From Thalassolituus sp006212115 (lineage in GTDB: Bacteria > Pseudomonadota > Gammaproteobacteria > Pseudomonadales > Oceanobacteraceae): a DNA stretch of 64,000 nucleotides. The translations under genes and the position numbers were made by a program. Positions 15,825 through 25,153 of this stretch are shown piece after piece; the stretch's first letter is position 1, and every line of letters starts with the position of its first letter. The notes beneath the pieces are model-generated. The model was not told where the DNA came from. It was given only the letters and a program-made list of their open reading frames with translations, and did no database searches. The DNA lies in assembly GCF_040372045.1 (NCBI RefSeq), contig NZ_BAABWH010000006.1; one strand, written 5' to 3'.

Positions 15825-17183
15825 ATGACAGAAGTATATGACCTGGTCGTTATTGGTGCCGGATCAGGCGGCGTGCGGGCAAGCCGAATGGCTGCGGCAA
15901 CCGGAGCTAAGGTAGCTGTCGTTGAGGATATGTTCCTTGGAGGCACGTGCGTTAACGTCGGATGTGTCCCCAAGAAGTTATTTGTCTATGCGAGTCAGTA
16001 TCGTGAACAGGCGGCTCAAGCTGCTGGGTTTGGTGTCGATGCGCACATTAACAACTTCGACTGGGCGACCCTAAAGACAAATAAAGATAATGAAATCAAT
16101 AGATTAAATGGTATTTATAAGAACGTACTTGAAGGGCCAGGGGTCGAAATTGTGACAGGTAAAGGGGAGGTGGTATCCCCAACCCAGGTGCGTGTCGGTG
16201 ACCGGCTGCTTGATACAAAGCGAATTCTGGTTGCCACCGGCGGATGGCCATTCAAGCCTGCCATCCCCGGAGCGGAGCTTGCTATGGACTCCAACGATGT
16301 ATTTGCAATGGAGTCCTTTCCGGAGAGTGTTGTTGTGGTTGGAGGCGGCTATATCGCTGTGGAGTTTGCAGGCATTTTTAGCGGCCTTGGTGCCCATACT
16401 CAGCTTCTTTACAGGGGCGATCGCATACTGCGTGGCTTCGACGAAGAGGTTCGCTCGTTTGTAAGTGAGGAAGTGGCGAAAGTAGGCGTGCAGATACGGA
16501 CACAGGTTGATGTTGTTCGCATTGAGGAATCTCAGGGTAAGAAAATCTGTCACTTGAGTGACGGTTCAACTATTTCCTGCGACATGGTGATGATGGCCAC
16601 TGGACGAACAGCAAAGACAGCTGGACTCGGACTTGAAGCCCTGGGCGTAGAAACGCGTAAAGACGGCAGCATTATTGCGGATGAACGCTTTGAGACCAAC
16701 GTTAAGGGTGTCTTTGCTCTGGGAGACGTCATAGGAACGCCTGCACTGACGCCTGTAGCGCTTGAACAGGGTATGGTCTTTGTCAGTCAGCAGTTCGGTG
16801 ATGGTTCTCGTTCTATTAATTACGACCTGATTCCGACTGCGGTATTCTGCCAGCCAAATATAGGCACAGTGGGTCTGACAGAAGAGCAGGCCAGTGAACA
16901 ATACCCCGGCGATGTTGACGTCTACACGTCTGAGTTTCGCGCGCTGAAGCACACCGTGAGCGGCTCAACTGAGCGAACCTTGATGAAGCTCCTTGTTCGT
17001 CGTTCAGACGACAAGGTGCTGGGTGCTCACATGGTGGGAGAGGAGGCTGGAGAGATTATCCAAGGGATTGCTGTTGCTCTTCAGGCAGGCGCAACAAAAG
17101 CTCACTTCGACAGGACGCTGGGTATTCACCCGACTGGTGCTGAAGAGTTCGTTACTATGCGAAGCGTGACTCGCGTAGTGTGA
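15825..17183 (+). CDS. gor: Glutathione-disulfide reductase
   Basis: Cytosolic NADPH-dependent flavoenzyme regenerating reduced glutathione. 452 residues from the ATG at 15825, which follows an AGGGGG ribosome site and places the redox disulfide GGTCVNVGCVPKKL at C42/C47, as in the E. coli enzyme. FAD motif GAGSGGVRAS, NADPH motif VVVGGGYIAVEFAG, second FAD site VFALGDV and the catalytic His of GIHPTGAEEF are all present. Forty bases separate it from gspM. Confidence 0.95.
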   Translation: MTEVYDLVVIGAGSGGVRASRMAAATGAKVAVVEDMFLGGTCVNVGCVPKKLFVYASQYREQAAQAAGFGVDAHINNFDWATLKTNKDNEINRLNGIYKNVLEGPGVEIVTGKGEVVSPTQVRVGDRLLDTKRILVATGGWPFKPAIPGAELAMDSNDVFAMESFPESVVVVGGGYIAVEFAGIFSGLGAHTQLLYRGDRILRGFDEEVRSFVSEEVAKVGVQIRTQVDVVRIEESQGKKICHLSDGSTISCDMVMMATGRTAKTAGLGLEALGVETRKDGSIIADERFETNVKGVFALGDVIGTPALTPVALEQGMVFVSQQFGDGSRSINYDLIPTAVFCQPNIGTVGLTEEQASEQYPGDVDVYTSEFRALKHTVSGSTERTLMKLLVRRSDDKVLGAHMVGEEAGEIIQGIAVALQAGATKAHFDRTLGIHPTGAEEFVTMRSVTRVV

Positions 17184-17230
17184 TCTCATCTGCCCAGTAA
17201 AACGGCTCGAGCAAAACAGTTAAGCAAAAC

Positions 17231-17258
17231 AGCAGAGCGTCCTTTCGGGCGCTCCGCT
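17231..17258. terminator. Possible bidirectional terminator between gor and rapA
   Basis: Twelve-base-pair imperfect stem AGCAGAGCGTCC / GGGCGCTCCGCT around TTTC, between convergent gor (+) and rapA (-). Reading on the minus strand a short TTTT follows. The T-run is weak, so the call is tentative. Confidence 0.45.
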
Positions 17259-17268
17259 GAACTCAGTG

Positions 17269-19998
17269 CTAACCACAGAATACTAAACGAACGCTATCCA
17301 GTACGAGTTGAGAGCCTTTGATGGCATCAGAGATCTGATCACGCTCGTGCGACAATGCCGCAATCATGCTTTCATGAGTACCGGGGCTGCTTGCAGACAG
17401 TGCCTTCAGTCGGCTGATACGTGTCTCGTATGCTTCATCGACTTTGCTGGCTGCGCGAGCAATCATCTTATCGAGCTGGCCCATTCCCATCTTTTCCAAT
17501 TTGGAGATAAGAGGGCGAACCTGGGTTTCTTTCTGCTCAACGAGCCCACGAGCTGTACCGCGTTTGAGCGGTAATACAAACTGCCCCAGATCCGGCTCGT
17601 TCACCTTGAGATCACCCGTTGGTGTCATTGTCAGGTGCATGGCATCGGGCGGCAGGAATCGCTCCACCTGTAGCGCTCGCGCTGCAGGGCAGTGTGCCGC
17701 GAATTGAAGCTGAATAAAGCAATCACCCGTCGTGAAGTTGTGGTTCTCAATATAGCCAACTGCCGCATTTCCAACTGCGCTACTGGTGAGCAACTCAAGA
17801 GCCTGGTCAATAAAGGGGTGCTCCCAGCTAAGGAACTGCACATCGTCACGGCTCAGCGCGATATCGCGCTGAGTAGTCGCCATGAAGCCGTCTTCAGGCA
17901 AGTGTGGCAGATCGGGAACCAACATGTGATCGCCTGGCGCAATCGTAATGCAGTCGCCACCAAGCTCAGTCACCTCAAGGCCGAATGCGTCCGCAAACAG
18001 CTCAATAAAGTCATTAAGTTCGGCTTCATCTTCGATGTGCTGTATCGCCATATCCTGCGCCTGTTGGCGAGCACGTTCTGGAGGGCATGAATGGATTTCG
18101 AGCAACCTGTCCCGGCCTTCCTCGTATTGCTTCTCCAGCAGAATTCGCTTGTCGCTGACTTCGGACGTAAGCTGAGCATCATCCAGGTCTGCCAGAACAA
18201 AGGACTTTACGCGCGCCTCAAACTCTTCAAGAAGCGGCTGCGCAGTAGGATTTGGATGGTTGAAGCAGTTGAAGCCTTCGTGGAGAAGTGTTGCCCAACG
18301 CTCGGTCGCGTGGCTCTCGAATACCGGGATGTGGATACGAATGTCGTTTTTCTGCCCGATGCGATCAAGACGGCCAATACGTTGTTCAATCAGGTCACAG
18401 TTGAATGGCAAGTCGAACAAGACCATTTGAGAGGCGAACTGGAAGTTTCGACCTTCACTGCCAATCTCTGAACAGATCAAAAGTTTGGCACCTTGTTCAT
18501 GGTCAGCAAAGTAGGCAGCTGCACGATCCCTTTCAACCATATCCATGTGCTCATGGAATACAGAGCATGGAATGCCGTTCTTTTCCCAAAGGTGTCTTTC
18601 CAGGTCGAGAACTGTGTCGGCATCATGAGTGATGAGAATGAATTTCTCAGACTTGTTTTGACTGAGTAGCTCAGTCAGCCATTCGACTCGCGGGTCGACC
18701 GAGCACCAATCATAGAGTCCAATATGAGGATGCAGCTGATCCGTTGCCTCGGCAAAATCCTCAGGTAGCGGGAGCGGGGTGATAGCGGGTAGACGCTGCG
18801 GGAAACCCTTTACGCCCTGACGAGTGTTGCGATACAGTGCTCGTCCCGGGCCGAAGCGATCGATCAATGCATCAAGCAGGCGGCTGCTCGACATGTCTGC
18901 GAAATCAGGGATGCTGCTTTCAAGGAGCGCTTGCTGGTCATTGCTAAGCGTCTCGCCAGATTCAATAGCGCCCGCCAGCTCAGCGTATGGGCGGTACTTG
19001 CTTTGCTGGGCTATAAACGCCCCAAGCGAAGGGTAGCGCTCAGGGTCGAGCAGGCGGAGTCGGGCGTAGTGGCCCTCAATGCCAAGCTGTTCCGGAGTTG
19101 CCGTTAGCAGCAACACTGCCGGCGTTGTTTGCGCTAGCTGATCAACCAGTCGATAACCGTCATCCTGCGCGTCTGGTATCCAGTGCAGATGATGGGCCTC
19201 GTCTACAACCAGTAAGTCCCAGTCTTCTGATAGTACTTCGGCAGCACCTATATCGGTCGTTGCCAGAGAAAGCGGGCAGATAAACATTTGCCCACCAGAA
19301 AAGCCGTTACCCTCGATAAAGTCCGCTTCAGTGGCTACATTGAAGTGAAGATTGAATCGGCGCACCATTTCAACCAGCCACTGGTGCACCAGGTGGTCGG
19401 GTACCAGAACAAGTATGCGTTGAACGCGCTGCAATCTGACGAGGCGATGCATAATCAGGCCCGCTTCAATCGTCTTACCTAAACCTACTTCGTCAGCAAG
19501 TAATACACGTGGCAAGGCGTCTTGAGTGGTCTGTTCAGCAATGTGCAGCTGGTGAGGCAGCAGACTGGTGCGGGCCCCCAAAAGTCCGTAATACGGCCTG
19601 CTGCGAAGTGCAGCAATGCGCGACAACGCGGATTGTCGCAGTTCGAACAAGTTGTTGTTGTCAATCTGGCCCGTAAACAATCGATCTGCGGGTGCATTGA
19701 GTTGGATAGATGCAGCGAGCATTGTCTCAGGTATGTCTCTGTCGCCATCACCGTAGAACAGAATGTCGTCAATCTCTGTGACTTCGCTAACTGTAAACAA
19801 ACTACCGTCTTGCAGTGGCACTTCATCGCCAGGTGCAAACCGAATGCGCGTCAGTGGCGCGCCTTGAGCGGAGTAGGTGCGACTCTCGTCACTGACAGGG
19901 AAATACACTGTCACCATGCGAAAATCGACACTTTGAATAAGTCCAAGACCAAGGTCTGCTTCGGCTTCGCTAATCCAGCGTTGACCAACTGCGTACAT
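17269..19998 (-). CDS. rapA: RNA polymerase-associated SWI2/SNF2 ATPase RapA
   Basis: 909 residues (E. coli RapA 968). Recycles RNA polymerase stalled after termination. The N-terminal Tudor-like region begins MYAVGQRWISEAEADLGLG. Walker A is LADEVGLGKTIEAGLI, the DEAH box VVDEAHHL, and motif III LLLTATPEQLG. The C-terminal helicase lobe has FDLPFNCDLIEQRIGRLDRIGQ, and the RapA-specific C-terminal domain follows. The acceptor CDS is intact and lies directly left of the transposon insertion, which is about 300 bp upstream of its start codon. Confidence 0.95.
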   Translation of the reverse strand: MYAVGQRWISEAEADLGLGLIQSVDFRMVTVYFPVSDESRTYSAQGAPLTRIRFAPGDEVPLQDGSLFTVSEVTEIDDILFYGDGDRDIPETMLAASIQLNAPADRLFTGQIDNNNLFELRQSALSRIAALRSRPYYGLLGARTSLLPHQLHIAEQTTQDALPRVLLADEVGLGKTIEAGLIMHRLVRLQRVQRILVLVPDHLVHQWLVEMVRRFNLHFNVATEADFIEGNGFSGGQMFICPLSLATTDIGAAEVLSEDWDLLVVDEAHHLHWIPDAQDDGYRLVDQLAQTTPAVLLLTATPEQLGIEGHYARLRLLDPERYPSLGAFIAQQSKYRPYAELAGAIESGETLSNDQQALLESSIPDFADMSSSRLLDALIDRFGPGRALYRNTRQGVKGFPQRLPAITPLPLPEDFAEATDQLHPHIGLYDWCSVDPRVEWLTELLSQNKSEKFILITHDADTVLDLERHLWEKNGIPCSVFHEHMDMVERDRAAAYFADHEQGAKLLICSEIGSEGRNFQFASQMVLFDLPFNCDLIEQRIGRLDRIGQKNDIRIHIPVFESHATERWATLLHEGFNCFNHPNPTAQPLLEEFEARVKSFVLADLDDAQLTSEVSDKRILLEKQYEEGRDRLLEIHSCPPERARQQAQDMAIQHIEDEAELNDFIELFADAFGLEVTELGGDCITIAPGDHMLVPDLPHLPEDGFMATTQRDIALSRDDVQFLSWEHPFIDQALELLTSSAVGNAAVGYIENHNFTTGDCFIQLQFAAHCPAARALQVERFLPPDAMHLTMTPTGDLKVNEPDLGQFVLPLKRGTARGLVEQKETQVRPLISKLEKMGMGQLDKMIARAASKVDEAYETRISRLKALSASSPGTHESMIAALSHERDQISDAIKGSQLVLDSVRLVFCG

Positions 19999-20308
19999 AC
20001 TTTTCGGATACCTGTTATCACTGTGATTTGAGCAGGATTGAACTGCCCAGATTTGGCCGCGAAGTGTACCCGATAGGTCGGGTCATTTATACAGTGCGAA
20101 CGACTGAAACGACCGGTCTTAACATTCTTAACCACGGAGCAAGATATCTCACTTGTTCAGACAGAGGTAGGTGGATCCTGAAAAGCTAAACAAGGCTTCA
20201 CGGTGACTAATTCTGAAGCAGCATGAGATAGCTGGGTCAGACCATCCAGAAGCTCGGGCGATTCGTAATTTACGATCCTGGCGCCATGGTGATGACATGA
20301 GTGTAGCA
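19999..20308. other. rapA upstream region up to the transposon edge
   Basis: About 310 bp of host sequence without a recognised gene, presumably including the rapA promoter. It ends at the left target duplication TAGCA (20304-20308). A minus-strand open frame ending at 20157 continues through the insertion point but has no good start codon or recognisable product. Confidence 0.4.
20304..20308. repeat. Target site duplication, left copy (TAGCA)
   Basis: Five bases immediately outside the left terminal repeat, identical to 34471-34475. Five-base duplications are the rule for Tn3-family insertion. Confidence 0.92.
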
Positions 20309-20343
20309 GAGGGTCGGCCGTCATCCTGAAAAAATTCGCCAAA
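20309..20343 (+). repeat. Left terminal inverted repeat (IRL)
   Basis: 35 bp beginning GAGGGTCGGCCGTCATCCTG. The reverse complement of 34436-34470 matches at 34 of 35 positions, with one A/G difference. It abuts the tnpA 3' end (stop at 20375), the usual Tn3 arrangement. Confidence 0.95.
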
Positions 20344-20374
20344 TAAACCATAACGTATCGTTTTATATATGTTT

Positions 20375-23374
20375 TTACGGTTCTTCTGGCTCTAATATCT
20401 TGATGCCGAAGTCCAGCGGAGGCACCTCTCGTTCCAGGTCCAGGTTGTAGTCCCCGAAACGATTGATATTGGAGTTCCTGTACGGTGACAGCCCATTGAG
20501 TAGGTCCTTGCTAATGACGACATCCTCGCCCGCCAGATCTTTGAGGACTCTGGTCATTTTCTCCACGTTGTAGAGAATGACCATGTTTGCGACAAGCTGA
20601 TTGTACTTAACGATTTTGCGCTGTTCGTGGCGCACATTTTCAGCGATGATGCCTTCCCCGCCAAAAAACAGCCATTTGATGAAACCATTAAACTCTTCGC
20701 TTTTATTGGTTGCAGACTGGATGGTTTTTCGCAGTTCGAGTTCATCAATATATCGGAGCAAAAAGAGCGTTCTCACGGCCTTTCCAAGCTCTTTAAAAGC
20801 CATATACAACTTGTTTTTTCGGCTGTAGGTTCCGAGGCGCCGCAAGATGGTTGAGGCGGTAATTTTGCCTTTCTTAATTGAGATGACCACACGCAGCATG
20901 TCGCGAAGGTGCCGTTCAATTAACTTGAAATCGATACTACCGGCAAACAAAGCCTCTATATTTTTGTATCGATAGCGATTGTCGGGCCTGAACAGCAACA
21001 AGTCCTGAATATTGCGAATCCGCGGCATGAGATTGATGCCCAGAAGGTGTGATAAACCAAACACAGGATAACTTTGCGCTTGTGTATCACCGTGCAAGGT
21101 ATCGGGTTGAATATCGGATTTATTACTCATGAGTCCGTCCAGAATATAGACCGCTTCGTAGACGCCGCATGGAATAAAGTGACTGAACAAGGCAATGTAA
21201 GTATCTGAGACGTGATAGTAGCCAATACCTCCGTATTTGCCGTACCGAATATGGTATTCCGTCAGCAAGTTTTGCTCGTACAGATCCCACATGGTGCCAT
21301 CCGCAGCGGCATGCTTTCCGGTACCCCAGTATTTGGGGAGATCAAATTTGTTGTAGGCATTGACCACCTGCGTTATCGCTCGGTCTAAACGGTCTTCGGA
21401 GGCGTGCCGGAGATTGAGCCAGGCAATCTGTTTGCGGCTCATATTCTTCACCGATTTGGCCGTTTGAACCGGCCCAAGATTGCACCCATAGCAAAATAGC
21501 GTGGTGATAAATCGCTTCTCTGGCTCATCAATCCGTGCCTCGTTTCCGGACAAGGGACCGAAATGCTTATGCAAACCAAGCCATTTTTCGGTATCCGTTA
21601 AAATGTCGATGATGCTTACTTCTGGCAGATTTTCAGTAATCAGCTCGTCCAGCTTCTTGAGTTCTGCTTGTGGCTGTTCACTTCTTATTGGGCTGACGGA
21701 TAGTTTTCCGTCTTTGATGGTTGCATGAAGATTTTCAGGAAAACGTTCATCCACGCCCTTAGCAAGATCCGCCAACTGTTGTTTAAGGTTTGTAGTGAAT
21801 TCGTGGGCGTCAGTTAAAGGCATTTCAACCTGATCACTGTATTTCTGTAATTCATTATCCAATGTCTCATCATCAATCAGTTGTTCTCGATAGTCATCGA
21901 ATTCGGCACTGAAAGGAATAAACAAATCGCCTGAGGAAAGTTCTTGTTTAATATGCAATAGCAGCCACAATTCAAGATACTTGCGATGAAAAATCTTCCC
22001 GCTGTCCTCGCTGCTTTCGTTACTCACTATCAGCTTTTTCCATTTCTCAGTTAGCCAGCTCAAATCAAATGCTTCTGGCATAGCCTGGTCGACGGATTCT
22101 TCGCTTAAAAACTCTGTGCGACTGTTGCGCAAACTTTTTAATAAAACGAGAAGTGATGCGGTACTGGTATCACTGGATGTGGATTGCAAGTCCAGAATAT
22201 CCAGACTGTTCAATAGCAACGCGCGCTTTTGGCGATACGATTTGAGCATGAAGGGGTAATAGTTATTCCCCGCATAAGCAATATGCTGATTGCAGCGTTC
22301 AATCAAAGAACTCGCTTCGTCACCCAGTACCGTATCCAGTGCCGCAAACTTTTGTGTTTGCTCCGGATGCTGATCATAAGCGACTAAAACATCACGGAAT
22401 TTGGCAATCAAGGCGTCGATTTGTTTTTGATGTTCCAGAATGTATTGATGCAGCGCTGATTGAGCGGTCGATTCCATGCTTCGGAGCATTTTAATATACA
22501 GGTTTGCCACGTCATCGAGCGCTTTGCTGTGCTGTTGACGCACCAGGATAACGGCAAGTGCATAGCGCTTGTTTGGTTTGAGTCGAGCCATTTCGGTTGC
22601 AGTGAGCGCCCTGGCTTCAAGGGCAAACTGACGATATTTCACTACCGGAACATCGACATCAGGCAGTGACTCACCAAGTACCTGCAACCAGTGTACATGT
22701 TGAAGATAGCTTCGCACCTCTTTGTTGCCTGGCTTCTTGGGCTCGCGCTTAAGCGTGTTCCATGCGCCATAGGCACCGTCAGACGGATTCAACAGCTCAT
22801 CAATTTTTTGTTTGGCATCGTTCGTAAGATCTCTGCAGATATCACGAAAGCACTGCTCATTAACTTTATTACGCGCCGATCTTGCGATCCGCTTAAGAAC
22901 GGTAAAGCCAGGTAATTCATAGTGATTTCGTACCAGTTCTTCAAGCATTACGTTGATAATATCCGCCAACATCTCTTTGGTTTCTGCCGCTTTTTCCGCT
23001 ATGTCGGTGAGCCAGGGCTGATCCTCTGAAGCAAAGGATCGAATGCCAAGATAGTCTCTTAAAATGTGCTGTTGTCGGGGGCGAGAGCCAGAGCGGTCAT
23101 AATCTTTAAGTTGCTTTAGTGTCAGCGGTCGCTTGATTCCGATCCGATCCATCACGTGAGCAATAATGCTGGGTGGTGCAGACGCCAGCGGAACAAAGTA
23201 GCCGAGGCGTTGGAGCAGTTTCAGGTTTAGCATGAACCCGAAACGTAATATGGGCTTCTTCTCAGATTCAATCAGGCTCAGTTCTTCTGGTGTTGGTGTG
23301 TAGTACTCATTAAGCTCTTTTTCGGTAATGGTACTTCGCAGTCTGGGATAGGCGGTTTCGTGGAGGCTGCTCAT
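20375..23374 (-). CDS. tnpA: Tn3-family transposase TnpA
   Basis: 999 residues, full length for a Tn3-family DDE transposase. Catalyses replicative transposition to a cointegrate. DDE region landmarks in order: KHAAADGTMWDLYEQNLLTE (first Asp), DTLHGDTQAQSYPVFGLSHL (second Asp), and NKSEEFNGFIKWLFFGGEGI with EQRKIVKYNQLVANMVIL (Glu and conserved C-terminal block). The N-terminal end-binding part (MSSLHETAYPRLRSTITEKE) begins directly downstream of the recombinase gene with a 27-bp gap, so the two genes are probably one transcript. No frameshift was seen. Confidence 0.95.
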   Translation of the reverse strand: MSSLHETAYPRLRSTITEKELNEYYTPTPEELSLIESEKKPILRFGFMLNLKLLQRLGYFVPLASAPPSIIAHVMDRIGIKRPLTLKQLKDYDRSGSRPRQQHILRDYLGIRSFASEDQPWLTDIAEKAAETKEMLADIINVMLEELVRNHYELPGFTVLKRIARSARNKVNEQCFRDICRDLTNDAKQKIDELLNPSDGAYGAWNTLKREPKKPGNKEVRSYLQHVHWLQVLGESLPDVDVPVVKYRQFALEARALTATEMARLKPNKRYALAVILVRQQHSKALDDVANLYIKMLRSMESTAQSALHQYILEHQKQIDALIAKFRDVLVAYDQHPEQTQKFAALDTVLGDEASSLIERCNQHIAYAGNNYYPFMLKSYRQKRALLLNSLDILDLQSTSSDTSTASLLVLLKSLRNSRTEFLSEESVDQAMPEAFDLSWLTEKWKKLIVSNESSEDSGKIFHRKYLELWLLLHIKQELSSGDLFIPFSAEFDDYREQLIDDETLDNELQKYSDQVEMPLTDAHEFTTNLKQQLADLAKGVDERFPENLHATIKDGKLSVSPIRSEQPQAELKKLDELITENLPEVSIIDILTDTEKWLGLHKHFGPLSGNEARIDEPEKRFITTLFCYGCNLGPVQTAKSVKNMSRKQIAWLNLRHASEDRLDRAITQVVNAYNKFDLPKYWGTGKHAAADGTMWDLYEQNLLTEYHIRYGKYGGIGYYHVSDTYIALFSHFIPCGVYEAVYILDGLMSNKSDIQPDTLHGDTQAQSYPVFGLSHLLGINLMPRIRNIQDLLLFRPDNRYRYKNIEALFAGSIDFKLIERHLRDMLRVVISIKKGKITASTILRRLGTYSRKNKLYMAFKELGKAVRTLFLLRYIDELELRKTIQSATNKSEEFNGFIKWLFFGGEGIIAENVRHEQRKIVKYNQLVANMVILYNVEKMTRVLKDLAGEDVVISKDLLNGLSPYRNSNINRFGDYNLDLEREVPPLDFGIKILEPEEP

Positions 23375-23401
23375 GATGCGGCATACTATGACGGGAGTGT
23401 G

Positions 23402-24658
23402 TTAATCCCACACTCTGTCGATGTGCGGGTCGCGAATGGTGGCCTCCAGCATACATTGATTATCAGAGGCGATCTGATGCATGTGATGGAGTAATTCATC
23501 CAATGCTTCATCCAACGCGTCGCAATCATCAGAACTTATCGTGATGCGATAGCGCGTTCCCTCAGCATCAAGCTTTTCCATCGCCCTGGGCAATAAACAA
23601 TGTCGCTCTATCAGAGATCTTGCCTTACCGGTGCCATGAGAATGTTTGCTATAAGGTTCAAGGCAGAGGCTAATTTCCAATGCCGTGTCCTTCGGAAGGT
23701 CGGAGTCTTGCTTGGCCTGTGTTATAGCTTGAGGCAGTGCTTGTTGTATTCGTTGTTGGGAAAACGGATCGGCGCCTTCGATATAGCGCATGGCTGATTG
23801 AACATCTTTCCAGCCGACGTACTCCATCAACGTTTTGGTATCCCAGCTATTAGCGGTTGCCCAGGTCGCGAAGCCGCGTCGCAAAGAATGGCTGCTGAAT
23901 TCATCAGCATTGGGAAGATCCACCTGGTGGCAATAAGCCTTGATGATAGCAATCACACTGGCTGGATGAATCGCCTGTTCTGCAGAGTGCCCCCACTGGT
24001 TAATCGCTGGAAAGGCGGGACCTTTGGTCAATTGGGCCGCACTCATCCAATCCGTGAATGCCGTTACGGGACACAAGAGTTGCAATGCCGGAGCCCGATA
24101 CGTTCGGCCATGGGACAAGCGATCGGTTTTGCTTCTGGGAATGAAAATTTCCATCCCAACACCGGGTATAACGCTGACATTTTCTACCCTAATACGCGTG
24201 AGTTCGTCTCCACGAAATGCTCTCCAGAACCCCAAAAGAATCAACGCTCGATCACGTAGCAGCTTAAGGGAATTGACAGAGCGGGTATCTGTTTGGGACA
24301 AATGTTCAGTAATCCAGCCGTCGATGGCCTGGAGTTGTTCAATTTGCAGCGGTTTGGCTTGTTTTTCCCTGAAAGGATGTAGTTCACCAATCCCCTTCAA
24401 AACCTTTTTAACATGAGGTGCTTTGGTTGGATCGGGAAAGCCTTGTTCATTGTGCCATGCGGCCAAGGCTGCCAAGCGTTGCTTGAGGGTGCTGATCGCC
24501 AGTGTAGGAGCATAATGCGCGAGGTAGGAAGCGATGCTATCCGCTGTCGCAGGCAGAAATCCTCCCCATGCGTCCTCGTAGTGCTCAATGGCGGCGCGGT
24601 AACTTTTCCGGGTATTCTCTCGCGTGGCAGCGCGAATGTACTCATTGACATCTGCCAT
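23402..24658 (-). CDS. Transposon tyrosine recombinase (candidate cointegrate resolvase)
   Basis: 418 residues. The N-terminal SAM-like core-binding domain starts with RENTRKSYRAAIEHYEDAW. The catalytic domain has all expected residues: Arg149 in FWRAFRGDEL, Lys in RSKTD, His-x-x-Arg in HSLRRGFA, GWKD at the second His position, and the Tyr of MRYIEGADP. About 90 C-terminal residues beyond the nucleophile (SLCLEPYSKHSHGTGKARS onward) are extra. Located just upstream of tnpA on the same strand. Being inside a Tn3 element that lacks TnpR, it is inferred to resolve cointegrates, like TnpI of Tn4430 or TnpS of Tn4651, but is longer than either. Confidence 0.88.
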   Translation of the reverse strand: MADVNEYIRAATRENTRKSYRAAIEHYEDAWGGFLPATADSIASYLAHYAPTLAISTLKQRLAALAAWHNEQGFPDPTKAPHVKKVLKGIGELHPFREKQAKPLQIEQLQAIDGWITEHLSQTDTRSVNSLKLLRDRALILLGFWRAFRGDELTRIRVENVSVIPGVGMEIFIPRSKTDRLSHGRTYRAPALQLLCPVTAFTDWMSAAQLTKGPAFPAINQWGHSAEQAIHPASVIAIIKAYCHQVDLPNADEFSSHSLRRGFATWATANSWDTKTLMEYVGWKDVQSAMRYIEGADPFSQQRIQQALPQAITQAKQDSDLPKDTALEISLCLEPYSKHSHGTGKARSLIERHCLLPRAMEKLDAEGTRYRITISSDDCDALDEALDELLHHMHQIASDNQCMLEATIRDPHIDRVWD

Positions 24659-24673
24659 GGCAGTCTCGTTCTT

Positions 24674-25093
24674 TTAATTTCGGGAATGCGATTTGGGGGA
24701 CAACTCATCCAAAATGCCGCACTGTTCGATGGGGCGTGCATGGCCACACTTTTGGCGTAACACCTTCAAATCAGCATGAAGTTTTTGGAGATCGGCAATA
24801 CGAGACTCCACAATTTTCAGGTGCGCATCGATCATATCGTTCACTTTCTCACACGGTGTGCCTGGTAAATGCTGGAGCGCCATCAATTGCTTGATTTCGT
24901 CTAATGTCAGGTCAAGTGCTCGACAATTTTTGATGAATGCCAGCTTTTCGAGAGCCGGTGTGTCGTACACCCGGAAATTACCATCTGTCCTTGCCGGAGC
25001 AGAAATCAAACCTTCCTTTTCGTAGTAGCGGATGGTCTGAATGGAACACCCACTGCGTTTTGCTAATTCACCAATCTTCAACCACGCCACCAC
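24674..25093 (-). CDS. cadR: MerR-family Cd/Pb-responsive regulator (CadR/PbrR type)
   Basis: 139 residues with the GTG start at 25093. The family usually begins M-K-I-G-E-L, so a TTG start at 25081 is a real alternative. MerR helix-turn-helix KIGELAKRSGCSIQTIRYYEKEG as landmark, GNFRVYD, and the dimerisation helix RALDLTLDEIKQLM. Metal-ligand cysteines are seen in GCS, TPCEKVND, KCGH and the C-terminal EQCGIL, as in CadR/PbrR. Divergent from the HMA-CDF gene with a shared operator, so it likely controls that gene and its own expression. Confidence 0.9.
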   Translation of the reverse strand: MVAWLKIGELAKRSGCSIQTIRYYEKEGLISAPARTDGNFRVYDTPALEKLAFIKNCRALDLTLDEIKQLMALQHLPGTPCEKVNDMIDAHLKIVESRIADLQKLHADLKVLRQKCGHARPIEQCGILDELSPKSHSRN

Positions 25094-25124
25094 TTGACTC
25101 TATAGTTACTATAGAGTTTAAGCT
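25094..25124 (+). promoter_or_regulatory. MerR-type operator and promoter for the HMA-CDF gene
   Basis: -35 TTGACT (25094-25099) and -10 TAAGCT (25119-25124) are 19 bp apart, the over-long spacer that MerR regulators correct by twisting DNA. The spacer holds a near-perfect palindrome ACTCTATAG-TTA-CTATAGAGT (25097-25117). This also argues that the downstream CDS cannot start at the ATG/-10 position 25124. Confidence 0.85.
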
Positions 25125-25153
25125 TGCAGACATCGTTATTTCAAGGTCTATTT

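Noticed and set aside
20157..20303. Minus-strand open frame reading HHGARIVNYESPELLDGLTQ that stays open across the pre-insertion sequence joined at TAGCA
   Set aside because: After removing the transposon in silico the frame runs about 80 codons into 34471-34560 but has no ATG or GTG with a ribosome site, overlaps the palindrome at 34494, and the product is not recognised. An interrupted small gene is possible but not supported.
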